Shown here: piece after piece, positions 1 to 7,270 of the stretch
Layout: each line of letters opens with the position of its first letter
How positions within the stretch are numbered: position 1 is the stretch's first letter
Origin: Streptomyces sp. NBRC 110611
GTDB lineage: Bacteria > Actinomycetota > Actinomycetes > Streptomycetales > Streptomycetaceae
Direction: 5' to 3'
Assembly (NCBI RefSeq): GCF_001590865.1
Contig: NZ_BBUY01000001.1
Span: 557,554 to 621,553, forward strand
Length of the DNA stretch: 64,000 nucleotides
Position numbers and translations under genes: made by a program
The notes under the pieces: generated by a model
The model's input: only the letters and a program-made list of their open reading frames with translations
Database searches by the model: none
What the model was told of the DNA's origin: nothing

Positions 1-355
1 CGCCACGGCGGGAAAGCCAAAAGCGTGGGAGGGCAGCCAAGCGCTGCGGAACGGTGGGAATGCCGACAACGCGGGAAGGGAATACCCCTGGCAGGTCGGC
101 GTCCGGAACAAGCCATCGGGCGCCGCATCTCAGCGGACGGCATGGGGCCGTCCGCCCGGGAGGCCCTTTGCACATCACGGACATCCGTGCGGACCGCACG
201 GGCGACGCGAGGGGCCGGTGCTCGGCCCGTGCATCGGGGCCCGGCCCGGTCCGGTCAGGAGATGGCCGGGGGTCCCGGGGGGCCACGCCCCTTGGGAGCA
301 CACCGCCCCGCGACGCCGTCGCACCCCAACCTCATCCGAGGGGGTTCGTCCACCC
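1..355. other. No supported gene; upstream region of phoH-like gene
   Basis: Several frames are open only because of the high GC content. None has a convincing ribosome binding site or a recognisable product. A GAGGGGG stretch at about 338-344 is the likely ribosome binding site of the following gene. The left end of the window may contain the tail of an unseen gene, but nothing supports one. Confidence 0.5.
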
Positions 356-1690
356 GTGGTGAACAGCAAGCAGCGCCGTGATAGCGACCGGCGTACGTAT
401 GTCCTCGACACCAGTGTGCTGCTGGCGGATCCAGGAGCCATGGCCCGCTTCGACGAGCACGAGGTCGTGCTGCCGGTCGTGGTGGTCACGGAGTTGGAGG
501 CCAAGCGGCACCATCCGGAGCTCGGCTACTTCGCCCGGAAGGCGCTACGCCTCCTGGACGAGTACCGGGTGCGGTTCGGGCGGCTGGACGCGCCCCTTCC
601 GATCGGAGAGCTCGGCGGGACACTCCGGGTCGAACTCAACCATTCCGACCCGGGCGTGCTGCCGGCCGCGTTCCTGAACGGGCACCGGCTCGGTGACAAC
701 GACTCACGGATCCTCGCGGTCGCGCGCAACCTCCAGGCGGAGGGGCTCGACGTCACCGTCGTCTCCAAGGATCTGCCGATGCGCATCAAGGCGTCCTCGG
801 TCGGCCTGCTGGCCGAGGAGTACCGCGCCGAACTGGCCATCACGGACTCCGGCTGGACCGGTATGGCCGAACTGACCGTGCCCGCCGAGCAGGTCGACGA
901 GCTCTTCGCCGCCGAGACCGCGAACGTACCCGGCGCCTCCGAACTTCCGGTCCATACCGGACTTGTGCTGCAGTCCGAGCGCGGCAAGGCGCTCGGCCGG
1001 GTCACCGCCGAGGGCGCGGTCCGGCTGGTGCGGGGCGACCGGGAGGCCTTCGGCATCCACGGCCGCAGTGCCGAGCAGCGGATCGCGCTGGACCTGCTGC
1101 TCGACCCCGACGTCGGCATCGTCTCGATGGGCGGACGGGCCGGTACGGGCAAGTCGGCACTGGCGCTGTGCGCGGGCCTGGAGGCCGTACTGGAGCGCCG
1201 GCAGCACCGCAAGGTGATGGTGTTCCGCCCGCTGTACGCCGTCGGCGGGCAGGAGCTGGGCTATCTGCCGGGCAGCGAGGCGGAGAAGATGAGCCCCTGG
1301 GCGCAGGCGGTCTTCGACACCCTGTCCGCGGTGACCACCAAGGACGTCATCGAAGAGGTGGTGGAGCGCGGCATGTTGGAGGTACTGCCGCTGACCCACA
1401 TCCGAGGGCGGTCGCTGCACGACGCGTTCGTCATCGTGGACGAGGCCCAGTCGTTGGAACGGAACGTCCTTCTGACTGTTCTGTCCCGCATTGGGGCCAA
1501 CTCCCGAGTTGTTCTGACGCATGATGTCGCACAACGCGACAATCTCCGGGTCGGGCGGTACGACGGAGTAGTCGCGGTCGTTGAGAAACTGAAGGGACAC
1601 CCGCTCTTTGCGCACGTCACCCTGAACCGCTCGGAGCGGTCACCGATCGCCGCACTGGTGACCGAAATGCTGGAGGACGGCAGGATCTGA
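356..1690 (+). CDS. PhoH family ATPase with N-terminal PIN domain
   Basis: 444 residues. The N-terminal half is a PIN-type nuclease domain ([10 protein letters not shown] near residue 10, with downstream acidic residues, [10 protein letters not shown] and SKDLPMR). The C-terminal half is a PhoH P-loop ATPase with Walker [10 protein letters not shown] near residue 260 and Walker [10 protein letters not shown] near residue 360. PIN-PhoH (PhoH2-type) proteins are known in actinobacteria as RNA-unwinding or cleaving enzymes; the exact role here is inferred from the family. The start is GTG 356 or the adjacent GTG 359, about 11 nt after GAGGGGG. The longer open frame back to 218 reads into arginine/proline-rich non-conserved sequence and is rejected. 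Confidence 0.9.
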   Translation: MVNSKQRRDSDRRTYVLDTSVLLADPGAMARFDEHEVVLPVVVVTELEAKRHHPELGYFARKALRLLDEYRVRFGRLDAPLPIGELGGTLRVELNHSDPGVLPAAFLNGHRLGDNDSRILAVARNLQAEGLDVTVVSKDLPMRIKASSVGLLAEEYRAELAITDSGWTGMAELTVPAEQVDELFAAETANVPGASELPVHTGLVLQSERGKALGRVTAEGAVRLVRGDREAFGIHGRSAEQRIALDLLLDPDVGIVSMGGRAGTGKSALALCAGLEAVLERRQHRKVMVFRPLYAVGGQELGYLPGSEAEKMSPWAQAVFDTLSAVTTKDVIEEVVERGMLEVLPLTHIRGRSLHDAFVIVDEAQSLERNVLLTVLSRIGANSRVVLTHDVAQRDNLRVGRYDGVVAVVEKLKGHPLFAHVTLNRSERSPIAALVTEMLEDGRI

Positions 1691-2102
1691 CCGGTTGTAG
1701 GTGTGCAGGGGCGCCGCCCGGCGAAGCGCAGGAGCATAGCCGGGCGGCGTCGTGCTGTGGGGCGATATCCGAAATTCCCCCCGGGTAAACGGGGTGTGAG
1801 CTTTCACACCCGGATCGGAATTGATTCCCGGTGTGTCGTTCGGGCAGAGTCTGGGTCCTGTCAGGCCCCGCATACGGCAGCACAAGCACCCCCAGCGGTG
1901 CGGAACGAACTGAACTTCATAGCGAGTCGCCGTGTGCCGCCCGAGCACCACGCGGACCCCGAGGGGGACGTACCGGGCCAGTGCCTCCCGTGACCAGCCG
2001 GACCCGTCCGCTCAACAGGGCCCGGAACAAGGGGAGACCAGCGCCAGGGGCACGATTGCGTCCGCGAGGTCACCTATGCGGGCGATGCTGGAAGGAAAAC
2101 GT
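1691..2102. other. 412-nt intergenic leader of the transglycosylase gene
   Basis: No gene is supported. It contains a perfect 8-bp inverted repeat at 1792-1811 (listed separately) and a long GC-rich leader before the ribosome binding site at 2090-2096. The length is typical of regulated leaders of streptomycete cell-wall hydrolase genes. The conserved blocks of the ydaO c-di-AMP riboswitch could not be found by eye. Confidence 0.5.
1792..1811. promoter_or_regulatory. Perfect inverted repeat, CRP-like operator candidate
   Basis: GGGTGTGA-GCTT-TCACACCC is a perfect 8-bp palindrome with a 4-nt centre. It resembles CRP/FNR-family half-sites (GTGTGA/TCACAC), but the classical CRP spacer is six bases, so the spacing is off by two. 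It lies about 290 nt upstream of the transglycosylase start and 100 nt after the phoH-like stop. It could instead be a weak hairpin terminator; it lacks a T-tract. Confidence 0.35.
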
Positions 2103-2801
2103 GTGAGCCGGATTTCGGTCCGGGGATTCGCCGTGGCATCCGCCACCGCGGTCACCACCGTCGGCGCCGTCGTCGGTGTCGCCGCGGGACAGCCCTCCTC
2201 GGTAGGCAACACCGAGGCCGCGGCTGCCGACGCGACGATCGCCGATATCCCCGCAGGCGCTCAGGCACAGGTGCAGACGGCTTCGCTGACGCAGCAGGCG
2301 GACGACCAGTCCGCCCAGGCGGACACGGCGGCCCTCAAGTCCGCGCAGGAAGCCGCCCGCAAGGCTGCCGCGGAGACCGCACAGAGCAAGAAGGACGCCG
2401 CGGACGAGGCCAAGGCGAAGAAGGAAGCCGAGGAGCGCAAGAAGGAAGAGCTGGCCGCGTCCCGCTCCTCCGCGCGTGACGTCGGCGACCTGCTCGGCAA
2501 GAGCTCGTACACGATCGCCGAGACGCAGGCCATCGCACGCCAGATGATCCCCGGCGACCAGTTCCAGTGCTTCAGCAACATAGTGGACCACGAGTCCAGC
2601 TGGAATTACCGCGCCAGCAACGCCTCCTCGGGTGCCTACGGGCTCGTCCAGGCACTGCCCGGCTCCAAGATGGCCTCGGCCGGTGCCGACTGGCAGACGA
2701 ACCCGGCGACCCAGATCAAGTGGGGCCTCAACTACATGAACGACCGCTACGGCAGCCCCTGCGGCGCCTGGTCGTTCTGGCAGGCCAACAGCTGGTACTA
2801 G
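2103..2801 (+). CDS. Secreted transglycosylase-like (SLT fold) protein
   Basis: 232 residues. An N-terminal signal peptide (SRISVRGFAVASATAVTT..., hydrophobic to about residue 30, A-x-A-type end) is followed by an Ala/Lys/Glu-rich segment likely to be coiled coil (about 60-125). The C-terminal lysozyme-like domain contains HESSW with the probable catalytic Glu near residue 163, then GAYGLVQALPG and the terminal GAWSFWQANSWY, which is typical of the small transglycosylase-like proteins of actinobacteria. The predicted role is peptidoglycan cleavage outside the membrane. GTG 2103 is chosen because GGAAGGA at 2090-2096 sits 6 nt upstream; the in-frame ATG 2085 would place that site inside the gene. 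Confidence 0.85.
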   Translation: MSRISVRGFAVASATAVTTVGAVVGVAAGQPSSVGNTEAAAADATIADIPAGAQAQVQTASLTQQADDQSAQADTAALKSAQEAARKAAAETAQSKKDAADEAKAKKEAEERKKEELAASRSSARDVGDLLGKSSYTIAETQAIARQMIPGDQFQCFSNIVDHESSWNYRASNASSGAYGLVQALPGSKMASAGADWQTNPATQIKWGLNYMNDRYGSPCGAWSFWQANSWY

Positions 2802-2820
2802 GCCGCACCACCGCGCTCCC

Positions 2821-2855
2821 CGAAACCCCCGAACGCGACGGCGTCGGGGGTTTCG
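2821..2855 (+). terminator. Terminator after transglycosylase gene
   Basis: CGAAACCCCCGA and TCGGGGGTTTCG form a perfect 12-bp stem starting 20 nt after the stop codon. Confidence 0.8.
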
Positions 2856-2920
2856 CTCGTCCGGCACAGGTAACGTCGTGCCGTCGGAGTGTGGCGCGTG
2901 GGAGGAGAAGAGGAACGGCC

Positions 2921-4474
2921 ATGTCCAGATTGCCTCAGTGGGTCGGCGGTATCGGCGCCGGTCTGACGCGTCTCTCGCAGCGGCTGGAGGAACAGCGCCG
3001 CCGCGCGGAGGCCGCGGCGGCGGCGAATGACCCGGTAGAGCTGAGGCGTGCCGGACACGCCGAGGCGTCGGCGGTCGACGGCTCGGTGAACGGTTCGTCT
3101 GCCGTCCCCGCGGGGGGCGCCGCGGTGAGCGGCTCCCCGGTGGGCACGCTCACCGCCACCCGTATGTCGTATCAGTTGCCGGAGGCGGGGGACGGCGTAC
3201 CGCACCCCTCGGCGGACGGGGAGCACCCGCACGCGCAGTCGCGGGAGCGGGCGGCCGCCGCCGCACGCCCGCCGGAGTCCGTGCCCGCACCCCCGGACTA
3301 CGCCCCGGCCGTCATGGCCCGTCCCGATCCGGTCGCCGCCGTGCCATGGGGGGTACGGGTCGCCGCCGAGGTGGGCTGGCGGCTGCTGGTGCTGGCCGCC
3401 ACGCTCTGGGTGCTGGCGAAGGTCATCACCGCCATCGAGCTGGTCGTCCTGTCCTTCACCGTGGCGATGCTGATCACCGCGCTGCTGCAGCCCACTGTGG
3501 GCTGGCTGCGCCGTCGCGGGCTGCCGCGCGGGCCGGCCACCGCACTGACCTTCATCGGCGGCTTCGTCATCCTGGGCCTGGTCGGCTGGTTCGTCGTCTG
3601 GCAGGTCCAGGACAACGTCGACTCGGTCTCCAGCCGGGTCCAGGAAGGCATCACCGAACTCAAGGGCTGGCTGCTGCGGAGCCCGTTCCATGTGACCGAG
3701 AGCCAGATCAACGGCATCGCCAAGAACCTGCAGGACGCCATCGGCGCCAACACCGAGGCGATCACCTCGGCCGGGCTGGAGGGCGTCACCGTCGTCCTGG
3801 AGGTCTTCACCGGCATCCTGCTGGCGATGTTCACCACGCTCTTCCTGCTCTACGACGGCCGGCGGATCTGGGAGTGGCTGCTCAAGCTCGTACCGGGCGC
3901 GGCCCGGGAGGGCGTGGCGGGGGCCGGACCCCGGGCCTGGCGGACCCTGACCGCCTACGTACGCGGCACGGTCATCGTGGCGTTGATCGACGCCATCTTC
4001 ATCGGCATCGGCCTGTACTTCCTCAACGTGCCGCTGGCCGTTCCGCTCGCCGTCTTCATCTTCCTGTTCGCCTTCATCCCCCTGATCGGCGCGGTGGTGT
4101 CGGGCGCGCTGGCGTGCGTCGTCGCGCTGGTCACCCAGGGCGTGTTCCCGGCGCTGATGGTGCTGGCGGTCGTGCTGGCCGTCCAGCAGATCGAGGGGCA
4201 CGTCCTCCAGCCGTTCATCCTGGGGCGGGCGGTCCGGGTGCACCCGCTGGCGGTGATCCTCTCGGTCGCCGCGGGCGGCCTGATCGCCGGCATCGGCGGC
4301 GCGGTCGTCGCGGTCCCGCTGGTGGCGGTCACCAACACCGTCGTCGGCTATCTGCGCGCCTACTCCAGGGAACAGGCCCTGCGGATGTCGGTCGCTCCCC
4401 GCGGCGCCACCGCCCTCGACGTCGCTCCGACCCTTCCGCCGTCGGCCCACGCGGACCCATCGGACAGGCCCTAG
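2921..4474 (+). CDS. AI-2E family (PerM-type) membrane permease
   Basis: 517 residues. A disordered Ala/Pro-rich cytoplasmic N-terminus (about 1-130) precedes the AI-2E/PerM membrane domain, with segments such as LLVLAATLWVLAKVI, ALTFIGGFVILGLVGWFVVW and IFLFAFIPLIGAVVSGAL, and the family-typical QQIEGHVLQPFILG. Some family members export signals or act as Na+/H+ antiporters; the substrate here is unknown. The start is ATG 2921 after GGAGGAGAAGAGG. The last codons (AHADPSDRP, stop) lie within a sequence repeated at 14510-14541, so the C-terminus appears to come from an inserted repeat. Confidence 0.85.
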   Translation: MSRLPQWVGGIGAGLTRLSQRLEEQRRRAEAAAAANDPVELRRAGHAEASAVDGSVNGSSAVPAGGAAVSGSPVGTLTATRMSYQLPEAGDGVPHPSADGEHPHAQSRERAAAAARPPESVPAPPDYAPAVMARPDPVAAVPWGVRVAAEVGWRLLVLAATLWVLAKVITAIELVVLSFTVAMLITALLQPTVGWLRRRGLPRGPATALTFIGGFVILGLVGWFVVWQVQDNVDSVSSRVQEGITELKGWLLRSPFHVTESQINGIAKNLQDAIGANTEAITSAGLEGVTVVLEVFTGILLAMFTTLFLLYDGRRIWEWLLKLVPGAAREGVAGAGPRAWRTLTAYVRGTVIVALIDAIFIGIGLYFLNVPLAVPLAVFIFLFAFIPLIGAVVSGALACVVALVTQGVFPALMVLAVVLAVQQIEGHVLQPFILGRAVRVHPLAVILSVAAGGLIAGIGGAVVAVPLVAVTNTVVGYLRAYSREQALRMSVAPRGATALDVAPTLPPSAHADPSDRP

Positions 4475-4481
4475 GGCCTGT
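4444..4481. repeat. Repeat end shared with 14510-14541; 18-bp palindrome
   Basis: GGCCCACGCGGACCCA followed by T/C and CGGACAGGCCCTAG occurs here and again at 14510-14541. Positions 4464-4481 form the perfect palindrome ACAGGCCCTAGGGCCTGT centred on CTAG, as if two element ends were joined head to head. It overlaps the end of the AI-2E reading frame. Confidence 0.6.
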
Positions 4482-4497
4482 TACGTGCGGATACACA

Positions 4498-4539
4498 CGG
4501 AACCCCGCAGACGTGGTGGTCTGCGGGGTTCCGTTTTTT
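4498..4539. terminator. Bidirectional terminator
   Basis: CGGAACCCCGCAGAC / GTCTGCGGGGTTCCG is a perfect 15-bp stem followed by six T. It sits between the convergent AI-2E and ahpD genes. Confidence 0.9.
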
Positions 4540-4572
4540 GAGCCTGTGCGGGCCCGTGGGCGTTGCCTCGGG

Positions 4573-5106
4573 TTACTCCGAGAGGGTGGCCTCGGCGTCC
4601 AGGGTGGCGCCGACGGCCTGGAGGACGGCCGAGATCTTGACGGCCTCCAGGATCGTCTCGCGCTCCACACCGGCCTTGCGGAGTACCTGCTCGTGGGAGT
4701 CCAGGCACATGCCACAGCCGTTGATCGCCGACACGGCCAGCGACCAGAGCTCGAAGTCGACCTTGTCCACGCCCGGGTTGCCGATGACGTTCATCCGCAG
4801 ACCGGCGCGCAGGTTGCCGTACTCCGGGTCCGACAGCAGGTGCCGGGTCCGGTAGAAGACGTTGTTCATCGCCATGATGGCGGCGGCCGACTTGGCGGCG
4901 GCGTAGGCCTCGGGGGAGAGGTTCGCCTTCGCCTCGGGCTCCAGCTCACGCAGCACCTTCGGCGAGCGCGAGGCGATCGCGCAGGCGAGCACCGTGCCCC
5001 ACAGCTGCTGCTGCGGCAGGTCGCTGTTGCCGATCACCGAACCGAGGTTCAGTCGCAGGTCCTTGGCGTAGTCCGGAACCGCGGACTTCAGGTCATCGAG
5101 AGCCAT
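4573..5106 (-). CDS. ahpD: Alkyl hydroperoxidase AhpD
   Basis: 177 residues, full length. The AhpD signature [10 protein letters not shown] near residue 130 carries the CxxC pair and the following His. In actinobacteria AhpD accepts electrons from a dihydrolipoyl carrier and reduces AhpC, and it has weak peroxidase activity of its own. The start ATG 5106 (MALDDLK) matches the N-terminus I recall for the streptomycete protein. GTG 5115, which overlaps the ahpC stop as GTGA, is an alternative that would add three residues. It is the second gene of the ahpC-ahpD operon, ending at a strong terminator. Confidence 0.95.
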   Translation of the reverse strand: MALDDLKSAVPDYAKDLRLNLGSVIGNSDLPQQQLWGTVLACAIASRSPKVLRELEPEAKANLSPEAYAAAKSAAAIMAMNNVFYRTRHLLSDPEYGNLRAGLRMNVIGNPGVDKVDFELWSLAVSAINGCGMCLDSHEQVLRKAGVERETILEAVKISAVLQAVGATLDAEATLSE

Positions 5107-5111
5107 GGGTG

Positions 5112-5666
5112 TCACTCACCAGCCAGCAGGGCGACCGGGTCGAGGGTCTCGTCACCCTTGCTCCAGTTGCACGGGCACAGCTCGTCCGTCTGGAGCGCGT
5201 CGAGGACCCGGAGGACCTCCTTGGGGTTACGGCCGACGGAGCCGGCGGTCACCATGGTGAACTGGATCTCGTTGTTCGGGTCGACGATGAAGACCGCACG
5301 CTGCGCGAAGCCGTCCTCGCCCTCGATGCCGAGCGCGCGCATGAGCTCGTGCTTCGAGTCGGCCAGCATCGGGAAGGGCAGGTCGGTCAGGTCCGGGTGG
5401 TCCTTGCGCCAGGCGTGGTGCACGAACTCGGAGTCACCGGAGAAGCCGAGGATCTGGGCGTCACGGTCGGCGAACTCGTCGTTCAGCTTGCCGAAGGCCG
5501 CGATCTCGGTCGGGCACACGAAGGTGAAGTCCTTGGGCCAGGCGAAGACGACCTTCCACTTGCCCTCGTAGGTCTTGTGGTCGATCTGCTCGAATTCCTT
5601 GCCCTTCTCCAGGGAGACACAGGCAGTCAGGTCGAACTCGGGGAACTTGTCACCGACAGTGAGCAC
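5112..5666 (-). CDS. ahpC: Alkyl hydroperoxide reductase AhpC (2-Cys peroxiredoxin)
   Basis: 184 residues. The peroxidatic Cys is in FVCPTE near residue 50 and the resolving Cys in LCPCNW near residue 162. It reduces H2O2, organic peroxides and peroxynitrite in the cytoplasm. GTG 5666 follows AAGGAGA at about 5671-5677; the longer frame reading back to 5756 is not conserved. It is divergent from oxyR with a 140-nt intergenic region, the arrangement known in Streptomyces where OxyR controls both directions. Confidence 0.95.
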   Translation of the reverse strand: MLTVGDKFPEFDLTACVSLEKGKEFEQIDHKTYEGKWKVVFAWPKDFTFVCPTEIAAFGKLNDEFADRDAQILGFSGDSEFVHHAWRKDHPDLTDLPFPMLADSKHELMRALGIEGEDGFAQRAVFIVDPNNEIQFTMVTAGSVGRNPKEVLRVLDALQTDELCPCNWSKGDETLDPVALLAGE

Positions 5667-5806
5667 ACGCTCTCCTTGTTGCGCAGAAAGCCCCTTGTGG
5701 GGACTTTCGGACTTTCTCTGAGGCTTGGACGAGTTACACCGTGCCACAGGAGGCATTGATCAGGGAAATAGCTAGACTGGTTGATGTTGATCGGAGGTGG
5801 TTATCA
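5667..5806. promoter_or_regulatory. Divergent ahpC / oxyR promoter region
   Basis: 140 nt between two divergent genes of one regulon. In other Streptomyces, OxyR binds this intergenic region (established knowledge). An AT-richer stretch around 5757-5790 (GAAATAGCTAGACTGG) is the best candidate for the operator and the oxyR promoter; exact contacts cannot be set by eye. Confidence 0.55.
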
Positions 5807-6763
5807 GTGGCCTCACCAGCCAGTGGCGGACGAGCCCGCCAGCCCAGCCTCGCCCAGCTGCGCGCCTTCGCCGCGGTGGCCGAGCATCTGCACTTCCGCG
5901 AGGCGGCGGCCGAGATCGGTATGAGCCAGCCCGCACTGTCCGGCGCGGTCTCCGCGCTGGAGGAGACGCTCGGGGTGCAGCTCCTGGAGCGTACGACGCG
6001 CAAGGTGCTGCTCTCGCCGGCGGGGGAGCGGGTGGCGGCTCGCGCCCGTACGGTCCTGGAGGCCGTCGGCGATCTGATGGAGGAGGCGGAGGCGGCCCGG
6101 GCCCCCTTCACGGGCGTGCTGCGCCTCGGCGTCATCCCGACCGTCGCGCCCTACCTCCTGCCGGCCGTCCTGCGGCTGGTCCACGACGCGTACCCCGCCC
6201 TCGACCTCCAGGTGCACGAGGAGCAGACCGCCTCGCTCCTGGACGGCCTGGCGCACGGCCGGCTCGACCTGCTCCTCCTGGCCGTGCCCCTCGGCATCCC
6301 TCAGGTCACCGAACTCCCCCTCTTCGACGAGGACTTCGTCCTGGTCGCCCCCAAGGACCACTGGCTCGGCGGCCGCGGTGACATCCCCCGCGAGGCGCTG
6401 CGGGAACTTGACCTGCTCCTGCTCGACGAGGGGCACTGCCTGCGCGACCAGGCCCTGGACGTCTGCCGGGAGGCGGGCAGGGACGAGAACGCCCCTATGA
6501 CGACCAGCGCGGCGGGGCTGTCCACCCTGGTGCAGTTGGTGGCGGGCGGGCTGGGGGTGACCCTGCTGCCGCGTACCGCGCTACGTGTGGAAACCAGCCG
6601 CAACGACCAGCTCACCACCGGCTACTTCGCGGATCCGGCCCCGTCGCGGAGAATCGCCCTCGCCATGCGCACGGGCGCCGCGCGCCAGGCGGAGTTCGAG
6701 GAGTTCGCGGCGGCGCTGCGGAGGGCGTTCGGGGGGTTGCCGGTGCGGGTGGTGAAGGGGTGA
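5807..6763 (+). CDS. oxyR: LysR-family peroxide sensor OxyR
   Basis: 318 residues. The N-terminal winged helix-turn-helix reads LRAFAAVAEHLHFREAAAEIGMSQPALSGAVSALEE. The regulatory domain carries the OxyR-specific redox pair in GHCLRDQALDVCREAG (Cys near 211 and 220), equivalent to Cys199/Cys208 of the E. coli protein. Oxidation to a disulfide is expected to activate ahpCD transcription. The start GTG 5807 follows CGGAGGTGG; the longer frame from 5741 lacks a ribosome binding site. Confidence 0.93.
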   Translation: MASPASGGRARQPSLAQLRAFAAVAEHLHFREAAAEIGMSQPALSGAVSALEETLGVQLLERTTRKVLLSPAGERVAARARTVLEAVGDLMEEAEAARAPFTGVLRLGVIPTVAPYLLPAVLRLVHDAYPALDLQVHEEQTASLLDGLAHGRLDLLLLAVPLGIPQVTELPLFDEDFVLVAPKDHWLGGRGDIPREALRELDLLLLDEGHCLRDQALDVCREAGRDENAPMTTSAAGLSTLVQLVAGGLGVTLLPRTALRVETSRNDQLTTGYFADPAPSRRIALAMRTGAARQAEFEEFAAALRRAFGGLPVRVVKG

Positions 6764-6769
6764 GGAGCG

Positions 6770-7179
6770 TCAGGGGCGGGCGGCTTCGAGGATCGCCCCG
6801 ACGTCGAGGGTGACCTCGGCGCCGAGGGATGCGGGGAGTGTGATGCGCTGGCCCGGGGCGTGGACGTGGTGGTTGCGGTATGTGCCGCCGCACGGGTCGG
6901 TGAGGACATGGATGCGGTCGTCGCGGCGGTTGACGATGACGTAAACCGGGATCTCGGCACTGGCGTAGGCGGAGACCTTTGAACGGAGTTCGTTGCCGTT
7001 ACGTTGTGCAGGTCCGCTTCGCCGAACAGGCGCAGGAGATCGGTCAGCACCAGCGCATGCGACACATTCGGGATCGGCGTCACGCTGATCTCGCCGAAGA
7101 GGACCTCGAAGCGGATGCCCGGCAGGTGGTCCATGAACCAGTCGACTTCGTCGAGCAGGGTGGGCGGGTGGGGCGGCAC
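6770..7179 (-). pseudogene. Uma2 family (DUF820) gene, internally deleted and frameshifted
   Basis: The 5' part (7179 to about 6990) encodes a typical Uma2 start: WFMDHLPGIRFEVLFGEISVTP followed by SHALVLTDLLRLF. The 3' part, in another frame (about 6975 to the TGA at 6770), encodes the family C-terminus: YASAEIPVYVIVNRRDDRIHVLTDP, then GGTYRNHHVHAPG, ending ILEAARP. About 60 residues of the usual middle, which holds the catalytic Asp/Glu/Lys of this PD-(D/E)xK-like fold, are missing. The 558-nt uninterrupted frame through this region is a GC artefact. It is convergent with oxyR, 6 nt away. Confidence 0.7.
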
Positions 7180-7270
7180 AGGTGACTCCTGACGGTGGTG
7201 GCGTCAGGGCATCGTCACCGGGTGGGGAGCCGGGCGGTGGGGGAAAGGCGAGCCTTCACCCGATAGTGGA

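Noticed and set aside
1691..2102. c-di-AMP (ydaO) riboswitch upstream of the transglycosylase gene
   Set aside because: The family context and the long leader fit, but the conserved ydaO blocks could not be located by eye. A covariance-model scan (Rfam RF00379) would decide; a hit would reverse this.
2921..4474. Quorum-signal (AI-2) exporter
   Set aside because: The family name is historical; nothing nearby (no luxS) supports AI-2 transport.
3346..5571. 741-residue open frame on the plus strand
   Set aside because: It is a shadow of the AI-2E gene and the antisense of ahpD/ahpC; composition is typical of GC-rich antisense frames.
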